DNA of 11,299 nt. It comes from Eubacteriales Family XIII. Incertae Sedis bacterium. GTDB lineage: Bacteria > Bacillota > Clostridia > Peptostreptococcales > Anaerovoracaceae. The notes below the pieces were generated by a model. It worked only from the letters and a program-made list of their open reading frames with translations, did no database searches and was not told where the DNA came from. Position 1 is the first letter of the stretch; each line of letters begins with the position of its first letter. The DNA is taken from contig JAISML010000006.1 of NCBI GenBank assembly GCA_031276775.1, positions 1 to 11,299 on the forward strand, written 5' to 3'. Shown here in pieces: positions 1 to 7,487 of the stretch. The position numbers were made by a program, and so were the translations under genes.

Positions 1-1652
1 GCCGCCGCCGTCTTTCTGCGCGCGACGAGGACCAGTCCCGCGCCGAGCATCAGGAGCAGACCGACGATCGTAAAGATCGTGCGCCCTATGCCGCCGGATT
101 CGGGGAGCTCGGCGCCGGTGTTGTTCTTGACGCTGATCATCTTGGTTCCGGTGTCAATCCCTTCCACGTATGTATAAATCAGATACACATTATCCGAAGG
201 AGAGGTTTCACTCAATTTCAAAACCAATTCACCATCTTCATACGTAGGATCAATTTTTACTTTAATATCGTCGATCTTGTTGTAGCCGGTGGGCGCAACT
301 TTCTCTCTGAGCCAATATGTGCCTGCGTCAAGCCCCCCAATATTGATTTTGTTATAGCCGTCAGCATCGGGATCGGGGGAAGTGAAACTTGTAACATAAT
401 TTGAGGTGCCGGAATTTTCCCCTGCGGCAAGATGCCTGTATCGACCATTTGTCAAACTGATGAGAGGTATTACCGTACCGGCAGCGTCATTGTCATCGGT
501 GTAAAGTTCAAACTCCGCTCCGGGCAAAGCAGTCGCGTCCAAATTATCGGGGTCGAAAGTCCCGGTGTATTTGTACAGGTCGAACTCGAACGTATACACG
601 TCGGCTTCCTTCGGCAATGTTTTGCCCGTGCCTCCTTCATAAGGATTGTTGCTGTACTCTATATATGCCTCATTGGAAGTTTTGTCATTGATTACGGCAT
701 TGCTGTTCAGTGTGGCGCTGTACGTAATTGCAATGGAATCACCCTGAGAAAATTCCATGAATTCATCCTCGTCAAACTCTATTTTGATCTGCTGGCCGAT
801 GGCATTAACGGTGTAATATGTTATACTGTCGTTAACTAATTTCTCACCGTCCACATAAACCTCAACATCGTCGTTATAGGTAAGTCCGCTGTCCAACGTG
901 TCATACACGGTGTATGTATATGACGCATAACCGTTCCTGTTCGGAACAGCGGAGGTCAGCAGGAAATGCGCAGATTCACCGATATTCAAATCCGTGTATG
1001 CCCCGAAATCATCCGCATTTCCGTCAGTGGTGTCGGGGTTATAGGCTTCATCGTAAACCTTCTTTTCCAATTCCGGCAGGCCCACCTTGATCGTGACTTT
1101 GGCTTCTTCGTCCGTTGTGGTCAGAATGTTCGCGGAAACCAAGCTTATCTGATCGCCTGTCCCCTGACCCGGAACCGTGAATGCGTCGGTGTACACCAGA
1201 TAATAACCCAAGGGGAGCGGTGAAATTTCCACACTGCTCGCAGCAGTGCCATCTGCGGTTTTTTTGGGTTGAATATTTTTAACGTCAATCTCATCATAAA
1301 CCGCGTCCGCAAAGTGATTGATTTTTGCGATCAGATCCGAATCGCCCTTGATGGATTCAAGATATCCCGCTATGTCATTCCCAACATAAGGGCCACCCCC
1401 CCCCTCCGGAGTGTACGAAAAGTTTTCAAAGTCCGCATCGATCGTATACGCATAATTGCCGGTATCCGGATTAAAGCTTTCCAATTCAAATATCCTGTAA
1501 GCTGAAAACGTCTTGTCTGCAAGGCTGATTGCCGTAGTGGGATTATTGATCGTAATTTTCCCCGGCGGATCATCCTCCGCAAACACCGGAGATACAAGCG
1601 CGAACATCATAGCGAGCGTCAGCGCCGCGGCCAACAGTTTCTTGTGTTTCAT
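1..1652 (-). CDS. LPxTG-anchored backbone (major) pilin, SpaH/EbpB-like; 3' end cut by window edge
   Basis: Encodes a sortase-polymerised backbone pilin displayed on the cell wall. I translated 550 codons without a stop. Residues 1-26 are a signal peptide (KHKK, hydrophobic core, cleavage near VFA-ED). An N-terminal pilin domain follows to about residue 190. A D2-type isopeptide domain covers about 192-340: LPELEKKV supplies the candidate Lys197 and SNEAYIEYSNNP the candidate Asn327. A Cna-B/SpaA domain covers about 350-511, with Lys361, LPGAEFELY (acid Glu380) and the closing VKNN. The sorting signal LPESGG is at 516-521, then a hydrophobic segment and ARRKTAA. Only the tail tip is missing. 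The start has AAAGGAAG (1660-1667) 7 nt upstream. Domain assignment rests on family knowledge; the exact isopeptide partners are inferred. I did not find a clear YPK pilin motif, which is unusual for SpaA-type polymerisation. A C9 tract lies at codons 83-86. The gene sits downstream of the large surface protein, probably in one operon. Confidence 0.9.
   Translation of the reverse strand, partial: MKHKKLLAAALTLAMMFALVSPVFAEDDPPGKITINNPTTAISLADKTFSAYRIFELESFNPDTGNYAYTIDADFENFSYTPEGGGGPYVGNDIAGYLESIKGDSDLIAKINHFADAVYDEIDVKNIQPKKTADGTAASSVEISPLPLGYYLVYTDAFTVPGQGTGDQISLVSANILTTTDEEAKVTIKVGLPELEKKVYDEAYNPDTTDGNADDFGAYTDLNIGESAHFLLTSAVPNRNGYASYTYTVYDTLDSGLTYNDDVEVYVDGEKLVNDSITYYTVNAIGQQIKIEFDEDEFMEFSQGDSIAITYSATLNSNAVINDKTSNEAYIEYSNNPYEGGTGKTLPKEADVYTFEFDLYKYTGTFDPDNLDATALPGAEFELYTDDNDAAGTVIPLISLTNGRYRHLAAGENSGTSNYVTSFTSPDPDADGYNKINIGGLDAGTYWLREKVAPTGYNKIDDIKVKIDPTYEDGELVLKLSETSPSDNVYLIYTYVEGIDTGTKMISVKNNTGAELPESGGIGRTIFTIVGLLLMLGAGLVLVARRKTAA
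1396..1404 (-). repeat. Homopolymeric C9 (coding-strand G9) tract inside the pilin gene
   Basis: Nine consecutive C on the plus strand encode part of the EGGGGP stretch at about residues 83-87 of the backbone pilin. The reading frame is open as sequenced, so this copy is in the full-length state. A gain or loss of one base would shift the frame early in the protein. Such tracts in surface-protein genes are a known site of slipped-strand phase variation; whether this one varies is unknown. Confidence 0.75.
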
Positions 1653-1677
1653 CGTCTTACTTCCTTTCTTTTCATCT

Positions 1678-1697
1678 GCCGCCGGTTGTCCGGCGGC
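1678..1697 (-). promoter_or_regulatory. GC-rich intercistronic hairpin ahead of the pilin ribosome binding site
   Basis: A perfect 8-bp stem, GCCGCCGG / CCGGCGGC, closes a 4-nt loop. It lies in the 169-nt gap between the two surface-protein genes, 10 nt before the pilin Shine-Dalgarno. No T run follows on either strand, so it is not a canonical intrinsic terminator. It could be a processing or stability element that sets the relative level of backbone pilin against the upstream protein. I saw no convincing promoter in the rest of the gap (1698-1821), which is GC-rich and contains a further palindrome-like CTCCCCGGGGGAG. Confidence 0.5.
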
Positions 1698-1821
1698 CCG
1701 CTCTATCTGCCTTTTTATCCCGCCTCCCCGGGGGAGCGCCGCGCCGGGCGATCCGCGCGTTGTCGCCGCGTGCGGGGCCCCTTTCGGAGGCGGGGAACAT
1801 CTATCTCAAAGAGGCCTGCGC

Positions 1822-4800
1822 TCACGCGCCGTCCTCATAAAGCCGTCTTCTCCGCCCGGCCGCAAACAGCGCCGCCAAAGCCCCGGCCAGCCCCATCACC
1901 GCCGCGCCGCCGAGCAGATACCCCTTTGGCCCCGCGCCGCCCGTTTCGGGGAGGCGCACGCCCGCTTTGTTGGTGATGGGACCGGGGATGCTCCAGATGT
2001 CGCCGGCATCATCGCCGGACTTGCTGTTTTCAAATACCTTTTCAATCAATACTGTCCCCTGCGGTTGCTCCATGTTCGCCTTTGCCATCCAGACCAACAT
2101 GGGATCGCGCTTCACGTATCCCTGCAAGGGTTTTGTTTCCACCAGAAGGAATGTGGCTCCCGGTACTATGTGTTGCTCCTTGAATGTCGCTATGCCGTCG
2201 CTGCCGGTGGTACTGTTCATAAGATAATAATATGTGGTCCCGTTGTGAACCTCCGTCATATTGATTCCGACCGGCGGTGTTATGCTGAGATCTGTAAGCA
2301 TATATAAGGCGAATTCCACGCCGGGCAAAGTCTCTCCGGTATCCGCGTCCGTCTTTTGCAAAGAGAAGCCGTACACGGAACCTTCGGCGGAACCTTCAAG
2401 CCTAGTGACTGTAAAAGCAAGGTTCTCGGTGATTTCACGGTCAAAATGTCCCTCAATGTAAACCTTATTGTATGTCTCGACAAAATCGTCTACTTTAACG
2501 CCGATGACTTTCGCTTTATACGTGACGATGACTTTCGCTTTATTCGCCACCGCGAATGTGATGCTGTTGTTACTGCTGTCATACTCTGCCGTGACGGAAC
2601 TTTTCCGGCCGGCGACTTCCGTTTCCACCACGATGTTTCCCATTTGGTCGGGAATGAATTGGAGGTTTGGGGCCATTGTATCGACGACGGTGATTGTTTC
2701 GGCGCCATTGGCCAAATCCTTTCCCTCCGGATTGATCTCGATCCGCACGTCCACAATCGTGCTGCCGTCCTCTTCCATTTCCTTCGCGGTGTACGGTTTG
2801 AGATAGTCAACGGTGATTTCGGCGGAATGATATTCTCTTGAGGGCACATCCTTATATTTTATCCCAATCGAAGCGGTATTCTTAAATTCCACCGCCCCCG
2901 AAAGCTCCTCTTCTGCTGCCGATTTGAGCAGGAGCACATAATTCACGCGGAAGATGCTGTTGTAAAAGTCATTTCCCATGTTATTCCAGTCGATCGAACT
3001 TCCGTCCTTTTGAATCCCGGCGAATCGAAGCGTAAATTTCCCGGAACTGTTTGTGTCTATAGCCGCTTCCGGAACGGTATACCGATCCACAATCTCATCG
3101 TTTCGTATACGTTGCACTTCTACCGTGGCTTTGTCAAGCGTAAGGCGCGAATCGAAGCTGTCCGTAAATTCCGGCGCGATGCCGTCCGGTGCGATTGAAA
3201 ATGTTCCTTCCAGCGTCGCATAAGGATTCAGGTCCACGGAATAGGCATAGCCTTTCTTGTCGGCTTCAAAGTAAAAATCTCCATTTTTGTAGCCCTGTTC
3301 ACCTTCGCGAATCCACTTGCTCGCGGCGTCATCATAATAGGTTTTACAGCCTGTCTTCGTGATCGGCCAGCTGATCACAGATCTGCTGCCCGGATATTCC
3401 GTTCCACCTATTATTGGGCACGCATCGTTGAACACGCGATTTCCCGGCAACGCCTCGTAGAGTGCTTTGTCCACAGCGTCACTGTACGCGTCGTCGGATC
3501 CTGCGGGCAAAATTGTTGCCGTAAGCGGTATCCGGTAGGTCACGGTGATGATGCTGTCTGCGGAGTAGGGCCATTTGGGGTCTGACCACGCACCGAAGTT
3601 CGCTGAATCCGGGAAGAGGAAATTCAGCTGCCATTGATTGTTTGTTTGCGTCGACGTACACTCATAATCAACGCCTTTAACGGGGTCCTGACCCGGTGTG
3701 AAGGTGTGAATGCTGACCGTTGCATTATTCCAATCCAGACTATTGGATACATGCGCCCCCTTGCCCTTTCCATCTCCAAAGGTCATCGTGTCGATAATGC
3801 CGATGGCTTTCCCTCTATAGCTCCCGGGGATCTGCGCCGTGATCGTATACTCGATGTAACCGTCCTCGATCTGCCCGTCTGCCCCTTCGAACAAGGCACC
3901 GCTTTTGGTGATGCTGTGGTTGCCGTAGACGCCGGCCGTGGCTTCGCTCTCATAGCCGCCTTTCTCGGGATATGTGAACGACACCTTGTTTTTGTAGCCG
4001 CCGGATTGCTCGCCGGCGGTGATCCGGGTTTTGTACCGGATTGTCACGAAATACGCCCCTGCATCCGGCACTGCGATTGTAAATTGAGAACCGCCGGTGC
4101 CTAAATTTGTGTATATGTACTCCAAAGCCGATAAATTATATGTGCTATCGCTTTGCTTATATGTGTTGATGGGTTCGACGGGGTTTCCGAGGCTGTCACA
4201 ACTCTCGTACAGCGTTATTTCCAGAGTGTCCTCGATGATTGCATGGCCCGGACCCATCGTGTCCGTAATTACGCAGCCTTTCAAATCGGAAGAACCGTCG
4301 CCCACGCGGATGTTCCACTCTATCGTGTCGCCCACATCTCCCCGCCCCGGGGTGCCAGCATCATCTCTGAGCTCTCCGCCTTTCAGCAAGATGTTGTTGA
4401 CGAACCGAATCGCTGTCTCGACCGGTTTGCCTTGGACGTCTATGTCTTTCGATTTTCCTTCCGCGTTTACCTCATTGAGTACGCGATATTCGTTGGCGGC
4501 GAATCTTTCAGGGGAGTCCACCGGCGGATAAAGAAGATCTTCGTCCACCTGCACGGTGTAGGTCACCGTTGCCGTTTCCCCGGTATTTAAGGTCACGCCG
4601 CTGAGAGGAATGGCATAACACCTATCATAATTTGGTTTTGTACTCGAGGCGGAGTTGACGGCGACCGACGTTGAGGAGCCATTCGGGAGCGTCACCTCGA
4701 CAGCCGCCCCCACGATCGACAGCTTGCCATAATGGTACAGGTTTCCACCGTGATTCGACGGGATTATGATCATATCGTCCGTAAGCTCGATCTTGGACAA

Positions 4801-5931
4801 CGGCCCGTCCACCGCCGTTACCGTGATGACATAGGGTATTGTGTGCGAAAGCCGGTCATAGGTTCCCGGCGTTATGGTATCGGTAATCGCATCATAGGTC
4901 CCGATTGTTTTTGTCAATCCGATTTCCGGATCAGCCTCAACGTTTAGTGTAATCGTGATGCCGGTGCCAAAATTAACCTCTACCTGCTCGCTGTGACGGT
5001 CGCCGTTGAACAGCGTTTGAAGTTGCAATGTAAATTTTGCGGTTGTGGAAGTGTCAATGAAATTGGTTCCGTCCGTATCGTTTCCGGACTCGTTTTTGTC
5101 AAGAAACCACACTTCCAGATGGCCGTCGACAGGATCCACTTTATAATATCCGACAACTGTTGACGTTCCTTCTGCCATGATGTTACCTATAGCATCGGGG
5201 TTGGCCATTTTGATTGCACTGGGAAGGGACGGGTATGTCAGAACACCTTCTGCGTTATTATCGTTATTATTAGCATCATATTCAAACTGCTCATTCACCG
5301 TGTCGGGAATGTATTTCTCTTCGAATCTAAGTTCAATGGTGTAATTTTTGCCTACCGTGACGGTGCCATTGTTATCGATGGGGACACCGCTTTCGCTGTC
5401 TTTGATTGTAAAGCCCGTAATAAAGTTTTCCAGCTTTGAGCCTTCCGGAGGCAGCGGATCGCCCAGCGGCCCGAACATGGCCCGCATCATCTGTTCCGGC
5501 GCCGGTTCCGCAGCCTCCTCCTCAGCCTCTTCCGCATAGCAATCCTCGCTGTGCGTGTGCTCCGGAAGCTCGCAAACCAAGACCCACTCGTAATGCATGC
5601 CCTCCGGGGCGGGCGTCGCAAGCGTGATCGCGGGGTCCGTGGTGTGAAGGTCCACCATCACGTCGGGATCGAAGGACAGGGCGCCGCCCGATGTCGCGGT
5701 GTCATAACCGTCGGGGACCAACGCGTATCCGTAGCAGGCCTCGCCGTGCGTGTGCTCCGGCAACTCGCAGATCAGCTCCCCCGGTTCCAGCGTCAGCGCC
5801 GGCAGCGAAAGCGCGTAGAACACGATGAGCGCGAGGATGAAACCCGTCAGGCCCAGACCCACGGTAACTTTGCGGAGCTTTGCTCTGTTCCCCGGCATCG
5901 TCATTTCTTCTTTTCGCAAATCGTCGCGCAT
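1822..5931 (-). CDS. Large LPxTG-anchored pilus-associated surface protein (tip/ancillary adhesin type)
   Basis: Encodes a 1369-residue cell-wall-anchored protein, probably the tip or ancillary subunit of the pilus whose backbone gene follows. An in-frame ATG at 6024 has no ribosome binding site; the ATG at 5931 has GGGAGG 7 nt upstream and is preferred. A basic leader and hydrophobic segment (about 22-46, ending ALSLPALTLEP) serve for export. Two copies of a C-E-L-P-E-H-T-H-x3-C-Y motif follow (Cys55-Cys66 and Cys120-Cys131), then an acidic stretch. The long centre (about 165-1185) looks like tandem beta-sandwich repeats with recurring GD-T/S-I-x-W/Y and T/D-D-T-M boundaries, as in DUF11- or isopeptide-type adhesins; I cannot name these domains firmly. 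A Cna-B domain covers about 1188-1325 (Lys1193, LPGVEFALY with Glu1206, Asn1321). LPETGG is at 1327-1332, then a hydrophobic segment and RRRR tail. The ligand is unknown. Confidence 0.9.
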   Translation of the reverse strand: MRDDLRKEEMTMPGNRAKLRKVTVGLGLTGFILALIVFYALSLPALTLEPGELICELPEHTHGEACYGYALVPDGYDTATSGGALSFDPDVMVDLHTTDPAITLATPAPEGMHYEWVLVCELPEHTHSEDCYAEEAEEEAAEPAPEQMMRAMFGPLGDPLPPEGSKLENFITGFTIKDSESGVPIDNNGTVTVGKNYTIELRFEEKYIPDTVNEQFEYDANNNDNNAEGVLTYPSLPSAIKMANPDAIGNIMAEGTSTVVGYYKVDPVDGHLEVWFLDKNESGNDTDGTNFIDTSTTAKFTLQLQTLFNGDRHSEQVEVNFGTGITITLNVEADPEIGLTKTIGTYDAITDTITPGTYDRLSHTIPYVITVTAVDGPLSKIELTDDMIIIPSNHGGNLYHYGKLSIVGAAVEVTLPNGSSTSVAVNSASSTKPNYDRCYAIPLSGVTLNTGETATVTYTVQVDEDLLYPPVDSPERFAANEYRVLNEVNAEGKSKDIDVQGKPVETAIRFVNNILLKGGELRDDAGTPGRGDVGDTIEWNIRVGDGSSDLKGCVITDTMGPGHAIIEDTLEITLYESCDSLGNPVEPINTYKQSDSTYNLSALEYIYTNLGTGGSQFTIAVPDAGAYFVTIRYKTRITAGEQSGGYKNKVSFTYPEKGGYESEATAGVYGNHSITKSGALFEGADGQIEDGYIEYTITAQIPGSYRGKAIGIIDTMTFGDGKGKGAHVSNSLDWNNATVSIHTFTPGQDPVKGVDYECTSTQTNNQWQLNFLFPDSANFGAWSDPKWPYSADSIITVTYRIPLTATILPAGSDDAYSDAVDKALYEALPGNRVFNDACPIIGGTEYPGSRSVISWPITKTGCKTYYDDAASKWIREGEQGYKNGDFYFEADKKGYAYSVDLNPYATLEGTFSIAPDGIAPEFTDSFDSRLTLDKATVEVQRIRNDEIVDRYTVPEAAIDTNSSGKFTLRFAGIQKDGSSIDWNNMGNDFYNSIFRVNYVLLLKSAAEEELSGAVEFKNTASIGIKYKDVPSREYHSAEITVDYLKPYTAKEMEEDGSTIVDVRIEINPEGKDLANGAETITVVDTMAPNLQFIPDQMGNIVVETEVAGRKSSVTAEYDSSNNSITFAVANKAKVIVTYKAKVIGVKVDDFVETYNKVYIEGHFDREITENLAFTVTRLEGSAEGSVYGFSLQKTDADTGETLPGVEFALYMLTDLSITPPVGINMTEVHNGTTYYYLMNSTTGSDGIATFKEQHIVPGATFLLVETKPLQGYVKRDPMLVWMAKANMEQPQGTVLIEKVFENSKSGDDAGDIWSIPGPITNKAGVRLPETGGAGPKGYLLGGAAVMGLAGALAALFAAGRRRRLYEDGA
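2503..2550 (-). repeat. 24-bp tandem duplication inside the large surface protein gene
   Basis: Two adjacent 24-bp units (2503-2526 and 2527-2550) match at 21 of 24 positions; the first 17 bases are identical. They encode the successive peptides VANKAKVI and VTYKAKVI, so the frame is kept. This looks like a small in-frame duplication within a beta-rich repeat domain. Confidence 0.7.
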
Positions 5932-5938
5932 CTTCGCG

Positions 5939-5944
5939 CCTCCC
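5939..5944 (-). promoter_or_regulatory. Ribosome binding site that decides the start of the large surface protein
   Basis: GGGAGG on the minus strand, with a 7-nt spacer to the ATG at 5931. The longer open frame back to 6024 has no comparable site and its extra 31 residues are a charged, atypical N-terminus ahead of the export signal. Confidence 0.75.
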
Positions 5945-5990
5945 TTTCGCAGTTTTTTTCCGGCCGCATCGCGTCCGCTTCCTCTATGCT

Positions 5991-6007
5991 CCGGGCGGTC
6001 CGCCCGG
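5991..6007 (-). promoter_or_regulatory. Strong hairpin in the pilus operon 5' leader
   Basis: CCGGGCGG and CCGCCCGG flank a single base, giving in RNA a 7-bp GC stem with a 3-nt loop. It is about 60 nt upstream of the start codon and about 55 nt downstream of the predicted transcription start. There is no following U tract. It could be a leader stability element or part of an attenuation device; I did not recognise a known riboswitch class. Confidence 0.45.
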
Positions 6008-6016
6008 GACGTTCCC

Positions 6017-6041
6017 TGTAACATCTTAAAGGCTTGTTACA
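6017..6041. promoter_or_regulatory. Operator-like inverted repeat TGTAACA-N11-TGTTACA
   Basis: A perfect 7-bp inverted repeat with an 11-bp spacer lies 20-45 nt downstream of the predicted pilus transcription start. Related half-sites occur nearby: TGTTAAC at about 6056-6062 and TGGTAACA at 6094-6101, the latter overlapping the -35 region. The two arms are 18 bp centre to centre. This arrangement is typical of a dimeric repressor site, but the protein that would bind is unknown. Confidence 0.45.
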
Positions 6042-6068
6042 CGGATAACCTCGCCTGTTAACGATATC

Positions 6069-6099
6069 ATTATATACCCGTTGGGTCACACTTTGGTAA
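6069..6099 (-). promoter_or_regulatory. Predicted sigma-70/SigA promoter of the pilus operon with upstream AT tract
   Basis: On the minus strand there is a perfect TATAAT at 6074-6069 and TTACCA (4 of 6 to TTGACA) at 6099-6094 with a long 19-bp spacer. An A/T-rich segment with several A tracts occupies 6101-6141, the position of an UP element. Transcription would start near 6062, giving a leader of about 130 nt before the surface-protein start. The -10 and AT tract are convincing; the -35 is weak. Confidence 0.6.
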
Positions 6100-6351
6100 C
6101 ATTTTCGAAAAAATTTCGGTTTTTTTAATTTTTTTTATTTTGCCGCGCGGCGGCGACACGAAAGGTCTGAAAGCCTGTATTTGCAACGCAGGGAGCTTTT
6201 TTGTCCGGGTCGGCAACGAATAAACGAATCCGGTCGGAAAATGCAAGATGAAACGCATAAAAAAATCAATATTCCCATGCGGTTGCAACCAAGCGAATAA
6301 TTTCAAGGATCAAAAATGGCGAAACCTCCGGCAAATCGACCTCGGATACAG

Positions 6352-6357
6352 TATAAT
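6352..6357 (+). promoter_or_regulatory. Predicted -10 box for the sigma-54 activator gene
   Basis: A perfect TATAAT 60 nt before the GTG start, predicting a start point near 6364 and a leader of about 54 nt. No good -35 element stands at the proper distance and there is no extended -10, so the promoter may be weak or activator-dependent. Confidence 0.4.
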
Positions 6358-6405
6358 TGAATCAGGCGATTTCAGAAGCCGCCCGGCGGACGGCGGATGC
6401 GCCCG

Positions 6406-6412
6406 AAAGGAG
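6406..6412 (+). promoter_or_regulatory. Ribosome binding site that decides the start of the sigma-54 activator
   Basis: AAAGGAG followed by a 5-nt spacer to GTG at 6418 (8 nt to TTG at 6421). An in-frame ATG at 6397 would place this site inside the coding sequence, so the GTG (or adjacent TTG) start is preferred. Confidence 0.7.
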
Positions 6413-6417
6413 ACACT

Positions 6418-7467
6418 GTGTTGGATCTGCATAACGACGCGAAAGCGGTCTTGGACGGCATCAAGGGTTCCGGCGAGGTGATCCGAAGGCTGAAGGACGA
6501 TATTCGCCTGTGCGCCGGCAGCGATTCCACCGTGCTGATCAGCGGGGAAACGGGAACGGGCAAGGAGATGATCGCCCACGCCATTCACGCGACGAGCCGG
6601 AGGCGCGCCCGCGCGTTTGTCGAGCTGAACTGTGCAACCATTCCGGGCAATCTTTTCGAGTCGGAGCTGTTCGGCTACGAGGAGGGCAGTTTCACGGGCG
6701 CCAGAAAGGGCGGCAAGGCGGGCTTGGCGGAGCTTGCGGACGGGGGCAGCCTGTTTTTGGACGAGATCAACGCGCTGCCGATCTATATGCAGGCGAAGCT
6801 GCTGCGCTTTTTGCAGGAGAAGAAGCTCCGGCGCGTGGGCGGCGGTCTGACGAAGTCCGTCGATGTGCGCGTCATCGCCGCGACCAACGAGGAGCCGGAG
6901 AAGCTCGTGAAGCAGGGGCGTTTCCGGCAGGATCTGTACTACCGCCTGAACGTGATGGAAATCGTCGCGGAGCCGCTGCGAAACAGGAAGGACGACATTC
7001 CGGAGCTGGCCCGCTGTTTCATGGACAATCTGAGCGCGGCGTCTTGCGGGAATTCGGAGCGCCGACGGGCGCGCGCCATCGACGGGGAAGCGATGCGGCT
7101 GTTGCTCGGCTACGATTGGCCCGGAAATGTGCGCGAGTTGCAAAACGTCCTGGAGCGCGCCATGAACCGCTGCGCCGGGCCGACGCTGACCTTGGAGCAT
7201 TTTTGCGATTTTCCCACGCGGCGCAGGGCCCGTTGCCCCGCGCCCGACAAAGCGAACGCGGGACCCTCGAGTCTGCGGGAGATCAAGCGGGACGCGGAGC
7301 TTCGCGCGATTCGGGATCTGCTGTGCGCGCAGGGCCTTTCCCGCAAGGACGCGGCCGCGCGCCTCGGCATTTCCAGACAGATGCTGCATCGCAAGATCAA
7401 GGAATACGGCATCGGCGCGGAGGGCAAAGACCGGCCCGGTCCGGGCGCTCCAAAGCATCCCGAGTAA
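6418..7467 (+). CDS. Sensor-less sigma-54-dependent transcriptional activator (bacterial enhancer-binding protein)
   Basis: A 349-residue AAA+ ATPase that would remodel sigma-54 RNA polymerase to start transcription at -24/-12 promoters. Walker A GETGTGKE is at 43-50, the sigma-54 contact loop is GSFTGA at 90-95 (a common variant of GAFTGA), Walker B GGSLFLDEI at 109-117, sensor I around Asn157, the arginine fingers lie in FRQDLYYRL (Arg170, Arg176), and WPGNVREL is at 234-241. A Fis-type helix-turn-helix (RKDAAARLGISRQMLHRK) is at about 309-326. The AAA+ fold begins within about 17 residues of the start, so there is no PAS, GAF, receiver or PRD sensor. PspF has the same layout and is controlled by a separate inhibitor protein. 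A sigma-54 promoter follows before the next gene, so it probably activates the transporter-peptidase genes. It is not proven to be the orthologue of any named activator. Confidence 0.93.
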   Translation: MLDLHNDAKAVLDGIKGSGEVIRRLKDDIRLCAGSDSTVLISGETGTGKEMIAHAIHATSRRRARAFVELNCATIPGNLFESELFGYEEGSFTGARKGGKAGLAELADGGSLFLDEINALPIYMQAKLLRFLQEKKLRRVGGGLTKSVDVRVIAATNEEPEKLVKQGRFRQDLYYRLNVMEIVAEPLRNRKDDIPELARCFMDNLSAASCGNSERRRARAIDGEAMRLLLGYDWPGNVRELQNVLERAMNRCAGPTLTLEHFCDFPTRRRARCPAPDKANAGPSSLREIKRDAELRAIRDLLCAQGLSRKDAAARLGISRQMLHRKIKEYGIGAEGKDRPGPGAPKHPE

Positions 7468-7487
7468 ATATTTCTTTCCTCCCTCGA

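Larger units (their letters stand above)
5932..6417. other. Divergent intergenic region between the pilus operon and the sigma-54 activator operon
   Basis: This 486-bp stretch holds no credible gene. In order it contains the pilus ribosome binding site and leader hairpin, a TGTAACA/TGTTACA inverted repeat, the pilus promoter, an AT tract (6101-6141), the palindromes GCCGCGCGGC (6142-6151) and GGTTGCAACC (6281-6290), and a TATAAT box for the activator. Short open frames here have no ribosome binding site and look like chance. Confidence 0.6.

Noticed and set aside
1650..1675. Eight-codon leader ORF (MKRKEVRR) whose stop overlaps the pilin start codon
   Set aside because: It has no ribosome binding site of its own and is just the purine-rich Shine-Dalgarno segment read in another frame.
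5932..6062. Cyclic-di-GMP or other known riboswitch in the pilus leader
   Set aside because: The leader is long enough, but I see none of the conserved core sequences of the classes I know.
6142..6151. Terminator at the GCCGCGCGGC palindrome beside the T-rich tract
   Set aside because: The T-rich tract precedes the palindrome on the plus strand, no gene ends here, and both flanking genes start outward; the AT tract fits an UP element better.
6316..6331. Possible second sigma-54 promoter (TGGCG...CCGGC) ahead of the activator gene
   Set aside because: The spacing between GG and GC is one base too long, and the TTGC half is not matched; this spacing is rarely tolerated.
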